A DNA stretch of 64,000 bases from Oceanobacillus piezotolerans. GTDB taxonomy: Bacteria; Bacillota; Bacilli; Bacillales; Amphibacillaceae. The position numbers were made by a program, and so were the translations under genes. This document shows positions 33,524 through 46,593 of this stretch, piece by piece (within the stretch, counting starts at the first letter, position 1; the number at the start of each line of letters is the position of its first letter). The stretch spans positions 310,001 through 374,000 of the forward strand of contig NZ_RCHR01000002.1 in assembly GCF_003665065.1 (NCBI RefSeq), given 5' to 3'. Below the pieces are notes generated by a model that worked only from the letters and a program-made list of their open reading frames with translations, searched no databases and was not told where the DNA came from.

Positions 33524-36500
33524 ATGAGAGGTATTGTAAACTTTGTCCTTAAAAATAAGCTGGCAGTTTGGCTCCTCACCATTATTATCACTGTCACAGG
33601 TATTTATTCAGGGACACAAATGAAAACAGAATCCATACCAGATATTTCCATTCCATATTTAATGGTAACGGGTGTCTACCCAGGAGCGACTCCAGAACAG
33701 GTAATGGATGAAGTTTCCATACCGATAGAACAAGCGGTGGAAGGTCTTGAAGACGTCAAAGCTGTCTATTCGAACTCCTCATCCAGTGTGTCGAGCATTC
33801 AAGTTGAATATGACTACGGAATAGATATGGATGAGAAAAAACGTGAACTAGAAGCTGCACTTGATAATGTAACCTTACCAGAAGATGTAGAAGAGCCAAA
33901 CATTTCTAGCATCAGTATGAATATGATGCCAGTTATTGCTTTAAGTGTCAGCAGTACAACAGAAGATATCGTGGAACTCACTTCCACAGTAAATGACAAT
34001 CTGCTGCCTAAAATACAGAAATTAGATGGTGTTGCTTCTGCCACCATTACAGGACAGCATATTGAAGAAGTACAGTTAACATACAATGAAGAACGCATGG
34101 CTGAATTAGGTCTTACAGAAGACTCTGTCAAAGAATTCATTCAAGCCAGCAATATGGCTGTTTCCTTAGGTCTTTATGAGTTTGAAGCAGGAGAACAAGC
34201 TGTTTCAGTAGATGGCAAGTTCATGACAGAAGATGAACTTAAGGAAATGATTATTCCTGTAACTCCATCCGAATCGAATCCAACTCCATTCGTAACCTTA
34301 GGTGATATTGCTGCCATCGAAACAGTGGGCAGCGTAGAATCTGTTTCACGTACAAATGGCGAAGATGCAATTGCGATTCAAATCGTTAAAGGTCAACAGG
34401 ATAATACCGTAGATGTTGTAAATGAAGTAAAAGATTTAATTGCGGAAGAAGAAGAAAATATGGAAGGCCTTGTCGTTGATGTTACTCTAGATCAAGGTGA
34501 ACCAATACAAGAATCAGTCAACACGATGATAGAAAAAGCATTATTTGGTGGATTAATTGCTATTTTGATTATCCTTCTATTCTTACGTGACTTTAAATCA
34601 ACCATTATTTCTATCATTTCTATTCCAGTATCCATTTTCATGGCACTAATGATTTTGAACTGGCTTGATATTACACTAAATATCATGACACTAGGTGCAA
34701 TCACCGTTGCAATCGGTCGTGTTATTGATGACTCTATCGTTGTTGTGGAAAATATTTATAGACGTTTGCACCTGAAAGAGGAGAAACTCTCAGGGCGTGC
34801 ATTGATTCGTGAAGCAACGATTGAAATGTTTAAGCCGATTCTATCATCCACATTAGTTACGGTAGCAGTATTTGCACCGCTCATTTTTGTCGGAGGTATG
34901 GTTGGGGAACTATTTATGCCATTTGCATTAACAATGACCTTTGCTTTAGTTGCATCCTTAATCGTCGCAATTACAATCGTTCCAGCTCTATCTCACTTCC
35001 TATTTAAGAAGAAACTTTACAGTGAGAAAACGGAACGTATTCATAAAGAACATGGAAAGCTTTCCAAGAGCTACAAAAATATTCTTAACTGGACATTAAA
35101 CCATAAAGTAATCACTTCCATAGTAGCCATTGTTCTATTGGTAGGAAGCTTAGCACTGACACCATTAATCGGATTCAGCTTCCTTGGAAGTGAAGAAGAA
35201 AAGGTTATGTATTTAACCTACACACCGGGGACAGGTGAATTAGAGGAAGAAACCTTAGAAAACGTTTCTGTTGTAGAAGATGAATTGATGAAACGTGAGG
35301 ATATTGATATTGTTCAATTATCCGTAAATGATTCGACTGACACCTCTGCTATGATGATGGGAGGATCTCCAGGCGGTGCATTGATGTATGTTATTTTTGA
35401 TCCTGAAATGGAAAACTTCCCAGAAGCACGAGATGAGATTAAGGAATATGTAACAAATCTTGACCAATCAGGTGAATGGAAAAACCAAGATTTCTCTTCA
35501 ATGGGTGCTTCTTCAAATGAAGTCAGCTATACATTCTATAGTGAAGACTTAGATAGTTTAAAAGAAGCTGTTAACATGGTAGAAGAGGAAATGAACGCGA
35601 TTGACAGTTTAGAAGACGTCTCATCAAGTGAAGAAGATGCATATGTGGAACATGTTCTTCATATTGATCAGCAAGAACTGATCCAGTACGGGTTGACAAC
35701 TGGGCAAATCATAGCCAAGTTAAGTACACCATCTTCCCAAGAAACCATTACAACGGTTGAAAAAGATGGAGAAACAATCGATGTTATTGTTCAACAAGAA
35801 CAGACAGAACAACCAGCGTCCATGGATGAATTATTGGAAATGGAAATAGATATTCCAGCTGCACCAGGGACTACCATGACCCTTTCTGAACTAGTGACAG
35901 TGGAAGAAAATACAACATTAAACACATTATCACGAAGCAACGATGAATATTATGCAACAGTTTCAGGAACAAACACAGAAGCAGATATTTCCAAAGTGAC
36001 AGCAGAAGTTGATGCTGCCATTGATGATTTGGATCTACCAAGTGGAGTCACTGTAGGTGTTGCTGGTGTTGCATCAGATATGCAAGAAACGTTTACACAG
36101 CTTGGGCTAGCGATACTTGCAGCGATTGCCATTGTTTACTTCATTCTCGTTGTAACATTTGGCGAGGGACTTGCACCATTTGCCATCCTATTCTCTCTGC
36201 CATTTACGATTATTGGTGCATTTATTGGACTCTTGATTGCCGGTGAAACCATCTCTGTATCTGTTATGATGGGGATGCTTATGTTAATTGGTATCGTTGT
36301 AACAAATGCTATTGTTCTCGTGGATAGGATTATCCGTATGGAGCGTGATGGGCTAACATTGCGTGAAGCAATTCTTGAAGCCGGAGCAACTCGCCTGCGA
36401 CCAATTCTAATGACAGCAATCGCAACTATTGGGGCATTAATTCCATTAGCAATCGGATCAGGTGGCGGTGGGTTAGTTTCTAAAGGGCTAGGGATTACCG

Positions 36501-36613
36501 TTATCGGAGGTCTCGCAAGTTCCACCCTATTAACATTAATTATTGTACCGCTTGTATATGAATTGTTATCCAAACTATTTAAGAAAAACCGTAGAGAAAT
36601 ACAAGAAAATTAA
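33524..36613 (+). CDS. RND-family efflux pump (SwrC/AcrB-like), 1029 aa
   Basis: Inner-membrane proton-driven exporter of the HAE1 class. The start is ATG 33524. The layout is one helix, a large outer loop, six helices, a second outer loop, and six helices. The intramembrane acidic pair in helix 4 is seen in AIGRVIDDSIVVVENIYRR, and GGMVGELFMPFALTMTFAL follows. Gram-positive members such as B. subtilis SwrC (YerP) work without an outer-membrane channel and export surfactin-like lipopeptides and antimicrobials. The divergent TetR gene is the likely regulator. No membrane-fusion partner gene is beside it. Confidence 0.92.
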   Translation: MRGIVNFVLKNKLAVWLLTIIITVTGIYSGTQMKTESIPDISIPYLMVTGVYPGATPEQVMDEVSIPIEQAVEGLEDVKAVYSNSSSSVSSIQVEYDYGIDMDEKKRELEAALDNVTLPEDVEEPNISSISMNMMPVIALSVSSTTEDIVELTSTVNDNLLPKIQKLDGVASATITGQHIEEVQLTYNEERMAELGLTEDSVKEFIQASNMAVSLGLYEFEAGEQAVSVDGKFMTEDELKEMIIPVTPSESNPTPFVTLGDIAAIETVGSVESVSRTNGEDAIAIQIVKGQQDNTVDVVNEVKDLIAEEEENMEGLVVDVTLDQGEPIQESVNTMIEKALFGGLIAILIILLFLRDFKSTIISIISIPVSIFMALMILNWLDITLNIMTLGAITVAIGRVIDDSIVVVENIYRRLHLKEEKLSGRALIREATIEMFKPILSSTLVTVAVFAPLIFVGGMVGELFMPFALTMTFALVASLIVAITIVPALSHFLFKKKLYSEKTERIHKEHGKLSKSYKNILNWTLNHKVITSIVAIVLLVGSLALTPLIGFSFLGSEEEKVMYLTYTPGTGELEEETLENVSVVEDELMKREDIDIVQLSVNDSTDTSAMMMGGSPGGALMYVIFDPEMENFPEARDEIKEYVTNLDQSGEWKNQDFSSMGASSNEVSYTFYSEDLDSLKEAVNMVEEEMNAIDSLEDVSSSEEDAYVEHVLHIDQQELIQYGLTTGQIIAKLSTPSSQETITTVEKDGETIDVIVQQEQTEQPASMDELLEMEIDIPAAPGTTMTLSELVTVEENTTLNTLSRSNDEYYATVSGTNTEADISKVTAEVDAAIDDLDLPSGVTVGVAGVASDMQETFTQLGLAILAAIAIVYFILVVTFGEGLAPFAILFSLPFTIIGAFIGLLIAGETISVSVMMGMLMLIGIVVTNAIVLVDRIIRMERDGLTLREAILEAGATRLRPILMTAIATIGALIPLAIGSGGGGLVSKGLGITVIGGLASSTLLTLIIVPLVYELLSKLFKKNRREIQEN

Positions 36614-36617
36614 ACGA

Positions 36618-36658
36618 AAAAACCGTACAGGACCGAGTGTTCCTGTATGGTTTTTTTG
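36618..36658 (+). terminator. Terminator of the RND pump gene
   Basis: AAACCGTACAGGA pairs with TCCTGTATGGTTT, followed by TTTTT. Confidence 0.88.
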
Positions 36659-36763
36659 TACCTGTTATCCATAAAAGTCACCCCAACATCTATCCACTAG
36701 ACCTATGGTTCATCACTAAAAAAATCGGGACTCTTATGTTCTTAATTGCTTTTCAACCAGTAA

Positions 36764-36795
36764 AAGATGCCAACACCTTAAATTAAGATGTTGGC
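36764..36795 (-). terminator. Terminator of the ilv-leu operon
   Basis: On the minus strand GCCAACATCTTAA pairs with TTAAGGTGTTGGC, then ATCTTTTAC. It lies about 50 bases after the ilvA stop. Confidence 0.7.
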
Positions 36796-36845
36796 TGACT
36801 TTCATTTCTCGACAAGAGGATGTCATAACCCCCCTCTACTGGGGA

Positions 36846-37784
36846 CTATAAAGCAATTTTTTCTTTATGTTCCAGCCTATTTGCCATTTCTTGAATCTTC
36901 GCCATAATACCGATATCCAGATTTCCTCCACTGACAATAATGCCACAATGTCTGGAGGGAATTTGATCATTGTGTGCAAATAGTGCGGCTAAAGCGGCCG
37001 CTCCTGCACCCTCCATTAATGTCTTATTCCGCTCCAGCATATAAACAATGGCCGATGCGATTTCATTATCTGTAACAGTTACAACATCATCTACGTAATT
37101 GCGGATAATAGGTAGCGTTTTTTCACCAGGTGTTTTCACTGCAATTCCTTCAGCAATCGTAGAGACCGAATCCACTGTCTGTAATGTATGGCTATGAAAA
37201 CTATTATACATCGCTGGTGCCCCAGCTGCTTGTACGCCTATAATCCTAATATTCCGATTGACATGCTTGGCTGCTACTGCGATTCCACTTATTAAGCCAC
37301 CGCCACCAATGGGTACAATAATGGTATCAAGACGATCTTCCTGCCTTAACATTTCCATCACCATCGTACCCTGACCTGTCATCACCTCAATATCATCGAA
37401 AGGATGCACGTATTCTGCACCAGTGTGCTTCTGATGATCGATGGATGCTTCCAGTGCTTCTTGAAAGCTCTCCCCAGTAAGTATAACCTCCGCACCATAA
37501 TTTCTTGTTGCATTCACTTTTGCCAATGGTGTTCCTTCTGGCATGAAGATAGATGCCTTGGCACCTAACTTCTTGGCTGCAAGTGCCACTCCCTGTGCGT
37601 GGTTACCTGCTGATGCTGTGATTACGCCTTTTGAAAGCTGGTCTCTTGATAGCTGCATTAGCTTGTAGCTTGCTCCTCGAAACTTGAATGCACCTGTTTT
37701 CTGCTGGTTTTCCATTTTAAAATAAACATGTTTTCCTACTAAATTGTCTGTTGTTGTTGATGTAAGTAATGGTGTACGGTGCAC
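36846..37784 (-). CDS. ilvA: Threonine dehydratase, short form, 312 aa
   Basis: PLP enzyme converting threonine to 2-oxobutyrate, the first committed step to isoleucine. The PLP Lys is at residue 34 (AFKFRGASYK); GGGGLISG (phosphate cup) and the C-terminal GGNLD are present. It lacks the C-terminal ACT-like regulatory domain of the long biosynthetic enzymes (about 420 aa) and is the size of the catabolic type. The only available start, GTG 37784, is inside the conserved N-terminus (KRLSHIVHRTPLL) and has no ribosome site. The frame continues upstream without ATG, GTG or TTG to a stop at 37863, and the ribosome site at about 37854 feeds another frame. The true start is unclear. It is the last gene of the operon. 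Confidence 0.85.
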   Translation of the reverse strand: MHRTPLLTSTTTDNLVGKHVYFKMENQQKTGAFKFRGASYKLMQLSRDQLSKGVITASAGNHAQGVALAAKKLGAKASIFMPEGTPLAKVNATRNYGAEVILTGESFQEALEASIDHQKHTGAEYVHPFDDIEVMTGQGTMVMEMLRQEDRLDTIIVPIGGGGLISGIAVAAKHVNRNIRIIGVQAAGAPAMYNSFHSHTLQTVDSVSTIAEGIAVKTPGEKTLPIIRNYVDDVVTVTDNEIASAIVYMLERNKTLMEGAGAAALAALFAHNDQIPSRHCGIIVSGGNLDIGIMAKIQEMANRLEHKEKIAL

Positions 37785-37862
37785 AATGTGTGAAAGCCGC
37801 TTCCATGCTTTGTGTACTAAATCACCAGTTAAGCAATCCCCAAGATTGTCACTCCCCTTAAT

Positions 37863-38450
37863 TTAGGCTAATTTCGAATTCTCGTATTCTTCGATTCGAT
37901 CTTTTAACTGAAGTGTTAACGCAATATCATCCCATCCGTTAAGTAGCTTCTCTTTATGATATGCAGGGATATCGAATGTCACTACAGTTCCTTCGTCGTC
38001 TGTAATTTCTTGTTTTTCTAAATTTACTTTCAGTATAAATGTACCATCTTCTGCTTGGTTCATCCATTCTGAAATTTGTTTTTCATCCATTTTAATAAGT
38101 AGCATCCCATTCTTTAATGCATTATTATAGAAAATATCTGCAAAACTAGGTGCTATAATTACTTTGAAGCCATAATCTAATAGAGACCATGGAGCATGCT
38201 CACGAGAGGAGCCGCAACCGAAGTTTTCTCCCGCTAAAAGAACAGAACTTCCTTCAAAACGCGGATGATTTAATTCAAAATCATCTCTTAATCCTCCATC
38301 ATTATCAAATCGCCAGTTGTAGAACAGAAATTGACCAAAACCCGTTCTTTCAATCCGTTTCAAGAATTGCTTCGGGATAATTTGATCTGTATCAATGTTG
38401 GTCCGATTTAAAGGAAATACTTTTCCTTTGTGTTTGTTTATTGCCTCCAT
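37863..38450 (-). CDS. leuD: Isopropylmalate isomerase small subunit, 195 aa
   Basis: With LeuC it isomerises 2- to 3-isopropylmalate in leucine synthesis. Typical motifs are RTNIDTDQIIPKQFLKRI near the start and GENFGCGSSREHAPWSL. Length is normal. ATG 38450 follows CTAGGAGGTGG, 13 bases after leuC. It acts in the cytoplasm as a heterodimer. Confidence 0.96.
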   Translation of the reverse strand: MEAINKHKGKVFPLNRTNIDTDQIIPKQFLKRIERTGFGQFLFYNWRFDNDGGLRDDFELNHPRFEGSSVLLAGENFGCGSSREHAPWSLLDYGFKVIIAPSFADIFYNNALKNGMLLIKMDEKQISEWMNQAEDGTFILKVNLEKQEITDDEGTVVTFDIPAYHKEKLLNGWDDIALTLQLKDRIEEYENSKLA

Positions 38451-38463
38451 TTTTGTCCACCTC

Positions 38464-39873
38464 CTAGTTTAAAACACCAGCAGTAAATTTACGAACATCG
38501 ACAAATCGTCCTTCAATCGCTGCTGCTGCTGCCATTTCCGGGCTGACAAGATGGGTACGAGCACCATTTCCCTGTCTTCCTTCAAAATTACGATTAGAAG
38601 TAGATGCACAGCGTCCGCCCGGCGGTACAATATCATCATTCATTCCGAGACACATGCTGCATCCGGAATCTCGCCACTCAAAGCCTGCATCTGTAAATAC
38701 TTTGTCAATTCCCAGCTTTTCAGCTTCTAATTTCACACTGAACGAGCCTGGTACAACAATGGCCTTTACACCATACTTCACGCGTTTCCCGTCTACAATC
38801 GCAGCTGCCTTTTGTAAGTCACTAAGTCGTGAGTTCGTACAAGAGCCAATGAATACATGATCAATATCAATTGAAGTGATTGGCTGCTTTTCCTCTAGAC
38901 CCATATATTCCAATGCACGCCTTACATCCTCTTTATGTTCTACTTCATCTAAACTTGGCGTAGTTCCACCAATAGGAACACACATACTTGGATTTGTCCC
39001 CCAAGATACTTGCGGCTCAACCTCAGCAGCATTAATCACAACTGTCTCATCATATTCTGCACCTTCATCGGTAGCTAAAGCCAACCATTCCTTTGCTGCT
39101 TTCTCAAAAGCTTCCCCTTTAGGCACATATTCTCTACCACGCAAGTACTCTACTGTCGTTTCATCTGGGCTTATAAGACCTGCTCTAGCTCCTGCTTCAA
39201 TCGACATATTACATATCGTCATACGGCCTTCCATTGATAACTGGTGAACCGCATCTCCTGTATATTCCATAACATAACCCGTTCCAAAACGAACACCAAA
39301 TTTAGCAATGATTGCTAGAATCAAGTCTTTTGCCGTGACACCAGGCCCTAAGTCTCCCTCGACTTTAACATTTAGCGTTTTCGGTCGTTCTTGCCAAATC
39401 GTTTGTGTAGCAAGGACATGCTCTACTTCACTTGTTCCAATACCAAAGGCAAGGGCCCCAAATGCTCCATGTGTTGATGTATGGCTATCCCCACAGACAA
39501 TGGTTTTACCCGGCTGTGTTAACCCAAGCTGTGGGCCAATAACATGGACTATCCCCTGATCCGGATGGAAAATATCAGCAAGTTTAATCCCAAATTCCTT
39601 ACAGTTTTCCCGTAAGGTTTCCATTTGTTTTCTAGCAATCTCGTCTTTAACATTATCTCTATTTTTCGTCGGTACATTGTGGTCCATTGTGGCATAGGTA
39701 AGATCTGGTCGGCGTACCTTGCGCCCAGATAACCTTAACCCTTCAAATGCCTGAGGAGATGTCACTTCATGTACCAAATGTTGGTCAATATAAAGTAAAT
39801 CTGGTTTACCTTCTTCTTGGTGTACTACATGCTTTTCCCATATCTTTTCTATAATTGTTTTTGGCTTTCCCAT
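38464..39873 (-). CDS. leuC: Isopropylmalate isomerase large subunit, 469 aa
   Basis: Aconitase-type [4Fe-4S] enzyme. The cluster Cys are in [10 protein letters not shown] and [10 protein letters not shown]; the start domain reads [14 protein letters not shown] 39873 ([10 protein letters not shown]) is preferred over longer versions because GAGGAGG lies nine bases before it. The leuB stop (39888) is 14 bases upstream, so the genes are tightly spaced but do not overlap from this start. Confidence 0.96.
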   Translation of the reverse strand: MGKPKTIIEKIWEKHVVHQEEGKPDLLYIDQHLVHEVTSPQAFEGLRLSGRKVRRPDLTYATMDHNVPTKNRDNVKDEIARKQMETLRENCKEFGIKLADIFHPDQGIVHVIGPQLGLTQPGKTIVCGDSHTSTHGAFGALAFGIGTSEVEHVLATQTIWQERPKTLNVKVEGDLGPGVTAKDLILAIIAKFGVRFGTGYVMEYTGDAVHQLSMEGRMTICNMSIEAGARAGLISPDETTVEYLRGREYVPKGEAFEKAAKEWLALATDEGAEYDETVVINAAEVEPQVSWGTNPSMCVPIGGTTPSLDEVEHKEDVRRALEYMGLEEKQPITSIDIDHVFIGSCTNSRLSDLQKAAAIVDGKRVKYGVKAIVVPGSFSVKLEAEKLGIDKVFTDAGFEWRDSGCSMCLGMNDDIVPPGGRCASTSNRNFEGRQGNGARTHLVSPEMAAAAAIEGRFVDVRKFTAGVLN

Positions 39874-39887
39874 ATTTCCCATCCTCC

Positions 39888-40994
39888 TCACACATACGTA
39901 TTACAAATACTGTCTGAAATGCTTTTTGCAGTAAGGTTTTCCAAAACCTTATCCGTCATTTCCTTCGTACCTACTTGAATTCCATCTTTGATTCGTAAGT
40001 CTGCTGTGTGATAGCCTTGTTCCAGACATTCATTAACTGCTTTTTCAATTTCACTTGCTTCTTCTTCCATTCCAAAGGAAAATCGTAGCATAAGTGCTGC
40101 CGAAAGAATCATTCCTAATGGATTAGCAATTCCTTTCCCCGCTATATCTGGAGCAGTACCATGAACTGGCTCATATAAACCGACACCATCCGATCGAACA
40201 CTTGCAGATGGAAGCATTCCAAGCGATCCAGTTAATACAGATGCCTCATCACTTAAAATATCACCAAATAGATTTTCCGTAACAATGACATCAAATGCGC
40301 TTGGATTCGTAATGAGCTTCATCGCACAGGCATCTACAAGCATATGCTCTACCGTTACATCTGGATAATCTTTTGCTTTTTCCTCTACCACTTCACGCCA
40401 TAATCTGCTAGATTCTAAAACATTTGCTTTATCAACAGAGGTCAGATGTTTATTACGGATTCTCGCACTTTCAAAAGCTTTATCAATGATTCGCTCCATC
40501 TCTTCTCTTGTATAGGAAAGTGTATCAACTACCGCATTCCCATTATCCCTACGTTCACTTGGCTGACCAAAGTACAATCCTCCAGTTAACTCACGGATAA
40601 TGAGAATGTCGCTGTCCTGAATAATCTCTTCCTTTATTGGTGATGCATGAAGCAAAGCCTGAAATCCTTTGACAGGACGTAGGTTAGCAAACAATCCTAA
40701 TGTTTTACGGATTCCAAGAAGCCCTCTTTCAGGGCGAAGATGAACGGCTACTTGGTCCCACTTTGGTCCACCAACAGCTCCTAATAAAATGGCATCTGCA
40801 TTCTGACAAGCCTGAATCGTTTCCTCAGGCAATGGTGTTCCATACTGATCAATAGCATCTCCACCAATCGCATGCTGATGGAATGTGAACGAATGACCAT
40901 ATTCATGTGCAACTGCCTGTAATACCACTTTTGCAGAATCCATTATTTCTCTGCCAATTCCATCACCAGGAAGCAATATTATCTGTTTATTCAA
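39888..40994 (-). CDS. leuB: 3-isopropylmalate dehydrogenase, 368 aa
   Basis: NAD-dependent oxidative decarboxylase of the leucine pathway. It opens with [15 protein letters not shown]; the active site shows [10 protein letters not shown], and the cofactor region [10 protein letters not shown] and [18 protein letters not shown]. The start is TTG 40994 after GGGAGGTC. It lies 86 bases after leuA. Length is normal for the family. Confidence 0.96.
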   Translation of the reverse strand: MNKQIILLPGDGIGREIMDSAKVVLQAVAHEYGHSFTFHQHAIGGDAIDQYGTPLPEETIQACQNADAILLGAVGGPKWDQVAVHLRPERGLLGIRKTLGLFANLRPVKGFQALLHASPIKEEIIQDSDILIIRELTGGLYFGQPSERRDNGNAVVDTLSYTREEMERIIDKAFESARIRNKHLTSVDKANVLESSRLWREVVEEKAKDYPDVTVEHMLVDACAMKLITNPSAFDVIVTENLFGDILSDEASVLTGSLGMLPSASVRSDGVGLYEPVHGTAPDIAGKGIANPLGMILSAALMLRFSFGMEEEASEIEKAVNECLEQGYHTADLRIKDGIQVGTKEMTDKVLENLTAKSISDSICNTYV

Positions 40995-41080
40995 CGTACA
41001 TGACCTCCCTTTCTTAGGTTAGAAGATAGAGGAAGAAGTTGACTAATCCATCTTCTTCCATCATTTTGCTTTTTTAATTC

Positions 41081-43670
<2,590 letters not shown>

Positions 43671-43703
43671 TCAATATATATTTTTTTATATAGTCTAGGT
43701 TTA

Positions 43704-44222
43704 CTAGATTAATAACGTATTTACTTCATGTAAGGGTTGTGGCTGCTGTCCTCTTAAGAAAGCTGTAACCCCTGTTCTGGATAGCTCCTTGATGCCATAT
43801 GGCCTAAGTAGTGAAATCAAGGCATCTACCTTATCTGGCTTTCCTGTTACCTGGATAATAAGACTGTCCCGACTTACATCGATGACAGAGGCACGGAACG
43901 GTGTGATCACACCTTGGATCTCGTTACGGTTCTGTCCAGTGCTGCCTACTTTGATCAAGGCCAGCTCCCTTGCTACCATCGCTTTATCCGTTATGTCAGA
44001 GACTTTTAGGACATCTATTTGTTTGTTTAATTGCTTCGTTAATTGTTCAAGCTTTTGACTATCACTGATTTCTACTACAAACGTCATTTTAGAAATTCCT
44101 TCTGTTTCTGATGTTCCTACTGAAATACTTTCAATATTAAATCCCCGTTTAGATAGCATACCGGTAATACGATTTAATACACCGCTTCGGTTTTGTACGG
44201 TTGCTGTTATAATGCGTCTCAT
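43704..44222 (-). CDS. ilvH: Acetolactate synthase regulatory subunit, 172 aa
   Basis: Small subunit binding valine for feedback control. It carries an N-terminal ACT domain ([27 protein letters not shown] and [13 protein letters not shown]) and the C-terminal subunit domain. ATG 44222 overlaps the ilvB stop by four bases (ATGA-type junction), which couples the two subunits. Confidence 0.95.
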   Translation of the reverse strand: MRRIITATVQNRSGVLNRITGMLSKRGFNIESISVGTSETEGISKMTFVVEISDSQKLEQLTKQLNKQIDVLKVSDITDKAMVARELALIKVGSTGQNRNEIQGVITPFRASVIDVSRDSLIIQVTGKPDKVDALISLLRPYGIKELSRTGVTAFLRGQQPQPLHEVNTLLI

Positions 44223-45940
44223 TTTGTCACCCCAATCATTTCATGATTCCCTTTGCCTGGTGCCACCATTGGATAGACGCATTCCCGCTTCACAACTCGG
44301 CAGTCAACAAGTACAGGACCATCATATGAAAAGGCTTCTCTTAAAACAGCAGGCACTTCAGCCTCTTTATCTACTCTCATCCCTTTGACTCCATAACTTT
44401 CCGCAAGTTTGACAAAATCGGGATTTTCAGACAATAGAGATTCTGAATAACGCTCTTCATAGAATGTCTCCTGCCATTGTCTTACCATTCCAAGTGCTTC
44501 ATTGTTAACAATAATAATTTTAACTGGAAGCTTACGTTGATAAATAACCGATAGTTCCTGTAGTGTCATCTGGAATCCACCATCTCCAACAATCGCCACT
44601 ACTTGACTGTCCGGCGCACCTAGTTGCGCTCCAATAGCAGCTGGGAAACCGAATCCCATCGTACCTAGTCCACCTGAGGTGACCCATTTATTTGGTTTAT
44701 CAAACTTATAGAATTGAGCTGCCCACATTTGATGCTGCCCTACATCTGTTGTTATAATAGCTTCTCCATTTGTTTCTTCATAGATTTGCTGTATTAGCCA
44801 CTGAGGTGAAATTTCACTTGATGACCGCTCATACCAAAGTGGATAAGTTTCTTTGTTTGTATTTATTTTTTCTAACCACGACTTATGATCTGGATCCTCT
44901 GCATCTTCCAGCAGCAAAGCCTTTAGTGCTGCTTTGGCATCTGCTACAACTGGAATGTTTGTTTTGATATTTTTCCCAATTTCGGCGGGATCAATATCGA
45001 TGTGTGCTACTTTCGCATTAGGGGCAAAATGCTTAATGGCTCCTGTTAAGCGGTCATCAAATCTTGCTCCTATGTTTATTAGCAAATCACTTTCATAAAT
45101 GGCCATATTGGCTGCGTAGGTTCCATGCATACCAGCCATTCCTAATGAAAGGGAATGATTACCAGGAAAGCTTCCTAACCCTAGCAGGGTGGTTGTTACT
45201 GGAAGCTGATACTTCTCAGCAAATGCTTTTAATTCTTCTGTAGCACCTGCAAATAATACACCAGCTCCTGCAAGTAGTAGTGGTCGCTTTGCACGACGCA
45301 AGGATTCACTTAATTTTTTTATTTGTAATGGATTCGGGTTAACTGTTGGCTGATATCCTGGCAAATAAAAATCAGTTTCAAAGTCCCCAACCGTTAATTC
45401 CTGTGAAATATTTTTTGGTATATCAACCACAACTGGACCAGGACGACCTGTCTCGGCAATATGAAATGCCTCTTTTACTATTCTTGGTAAATCAGCAATG
45501 TTCGTCACTTGGTAGTTATACTTCGTAATTGGAGTCGTAATCCCAATGATATCCGCCTCTTGAAAAGCATCCGTCCCGATAACATTCGTACCAACCTGAC
45601 CAGTAAAGATTACGATTGGCAAAGAATCCATCATTGCATCTGTTATCCCTGTGATTAAATTCGTTGCTCCAGGTCCTGAAGTAGCGATTACCACCCCTGC
45701 TCTTCCAGTTACCCTTGCATATCCTTCTGCAGCATGGATTATTCCTTGTTCATGCCGACAGAGAATGTGCTCAAATTTAGCATTACTGCGATAAAGTGCA
45801 TCATAGATAGGTAAAACAGCTCCTCCTGGATAACCGAAAACTGTATCTACTCCCTCGTTCACCAAAGCTTGAATAAATACATCAGCACCAGTTACAACTT
45901 TTCTGTCAACAACATCTTTCGGCTTTGCCTCAACTTTCAC
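44219..45940 (-). CDS. ilvB: Acetolactate synthase catalytic subunit, 573 aa
   Basis: TPP- and FAD-dependent enzyme making acetolactate or acetohydroxybutyrate. The catalytic Glu is in [16 protein letters not shown], and the TPP motif is [14 protein letters not shown]...IIIVNN. The start is GTG 45940 after GGGAGG. It is the first structural gene of the operon, about 70 bases after the T-box terminator. The biosynthetic type is clear from the IlvH partner. Confidence 0.96.
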   Translation of the reverse strand: MKVEAKPKDVVDRKVVTGADVFIQALVNEGVDTVFGYPGGAVLPIYDALYRSNAKFEHILCRHEQGIIHAAEGYARVTGRAGVVIATSGPGATNLITGITDAMMDSLPIVIFTGQVGTNVIGTDAFQEADIIGITTPITKYNYQVTNIADLPRIVKEAFHIAETGRPGPVVVDIPKNISQELTVGDFETDFYLPGYQPTVNPNPLQIKKLSESLRRAKRPLLLAGAGVLFAGATEELKAFAEKYQLPVTTTLLGLGSFPGNHSLSLGMAGMHGTYAANMAIYESDLLINIGARFDDRLTGAIKHFAPNAKVAHIDIDPAEIGKNIKTNIPVVADAKAALKALLLEDAEDPDHKSWLEKINTNKETYPLWYERSSSEISPQWLIQQIYEETNGEAIITTDVGQHQMWAAQFYKFDKPNKWVTSGGLGTMGFGFPAAIGAQLGAPDSQVVAIVGDGGFQMTLQELSVIYQRKLPVKIIIVNNEALGMVRQWQETFYEERYSESLLSENPDFVKLAESYGVKGMRVDKEAEVPAVLREAFSYDGPVLVDCRVVKRECVYPMVAPGKGNHEMIGVTK

Positions 45941-46011
45941 TACTACTTACCTCCCTAATAATCATCAGTAAATATTCTCTTCTTAGCTAAAATTTTTCTT
46001 TTCAGCATGAA

Positions 46012-46075
46012 AAAAAGCCCTTTTCTCCCTAAACAAACTGCACAATTGCAGAAAATATTGGGGAGAAAAGAGCAT
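46012..46075 (-). terminator. T-box-controlled terminator of the ilv-leu operon
   Basis: On the minus strand GCTCTTTTCTCCC pairs with GGGAGAAAAGGGC and TTTTTTT follows. The antiterminator would sequester its first arm. Confidence 0.88.
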
Positions 46076-46315
46076 CTTTTCACGGTACCACCCAGCTTTA
46101 TAGCATCCTCGCGAATACTACCTCAGAGACTGAAAATACAGTCTATTTTTGATAACAGGTATTGTGAGATACCTGACCAAGCCTACTTAACCCTTTCAGC
46201 TTGGCACTCAGGGATGAGATGAAAACAATGTGCAATTCTAGGCTTCCAGCAACCCTAGATCTCTGTAATTACACGAGCTTTGCTTCCGTTTCCCGTCATC
46301 GAGTTCTTTATATTA
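46076..46315 (-). promoter_or_regulatory. Leucine T-box leader
   Basis: On the minus strand the T-box core GGTGGTACCGTG lies at 46081-46092. The apical part of stem I shows GGTTGCTGGAAGCC, and its base pairs ACTC...GGGA with TCCC...GAGT. The specifier just before TCCC reads CTC (46216-46218), a leucine codon, followed by A. Uncharged tRNA-Leu would pair with CTC and the core and prevent termination. Confidence 0.9.
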
Positions 46316-46371
46316 AAATAACTTACTATTTTTATAAAACAAATCATTTTGAAATTATGATATTGCCAGTA

Positions 46372-46400
46372 ATCATATACTTATTTTCAAACAAGGTCAA
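46372..46400 (-). promoter_or_regulatory. ilv-leu operon promoter
   Basis: On the minus strand TTGACC, 17 bases, TATGAT: a good sigma-A promoter about 60 bases before the T-box. Confidence 0.8.
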
Positions 46401-46444
46401 TAGGTTTTTTAAAATTTTTTTTGTTAAAATAGAGCGCAATATAT

Positions 46445-46458
46445 TGTATCCGTTTTCA
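46445..46458 (-). promoter_or_regulatory. Cre-like site upstream of ilv-leu
   Basis: TGAAAACGGATACA matches 12 of 14 positions of the CcpA cre pattern, 45 bp upstream of the -35. In B. subtilis CcpA activates ilv-leu from an upstream cre, so position and site agree. Confidence 0.5.
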
Positions 46459-46508
46459 AACCCGCTCATTGCCTGATTTTTGATAAATGTAAATTTTTTA
46501 TTAATTTA

Positions 46509-46551
46509 AAAGGAGGCAGTAAATCAGCTTATAAGCCGAACTGCCTTTTTT
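46509..46551 (-). terminator. Terminator of ilvD
   Basis: On the minus strand GGCAGT and ACTGCC enclose GGCTTATAAGC; CCTTTT follows. Confidence 0.75.
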
Positions 46552-46593
46552 GCAATATGCAATATATTTCTATGTTAGATGTTTAAAGTTTAC

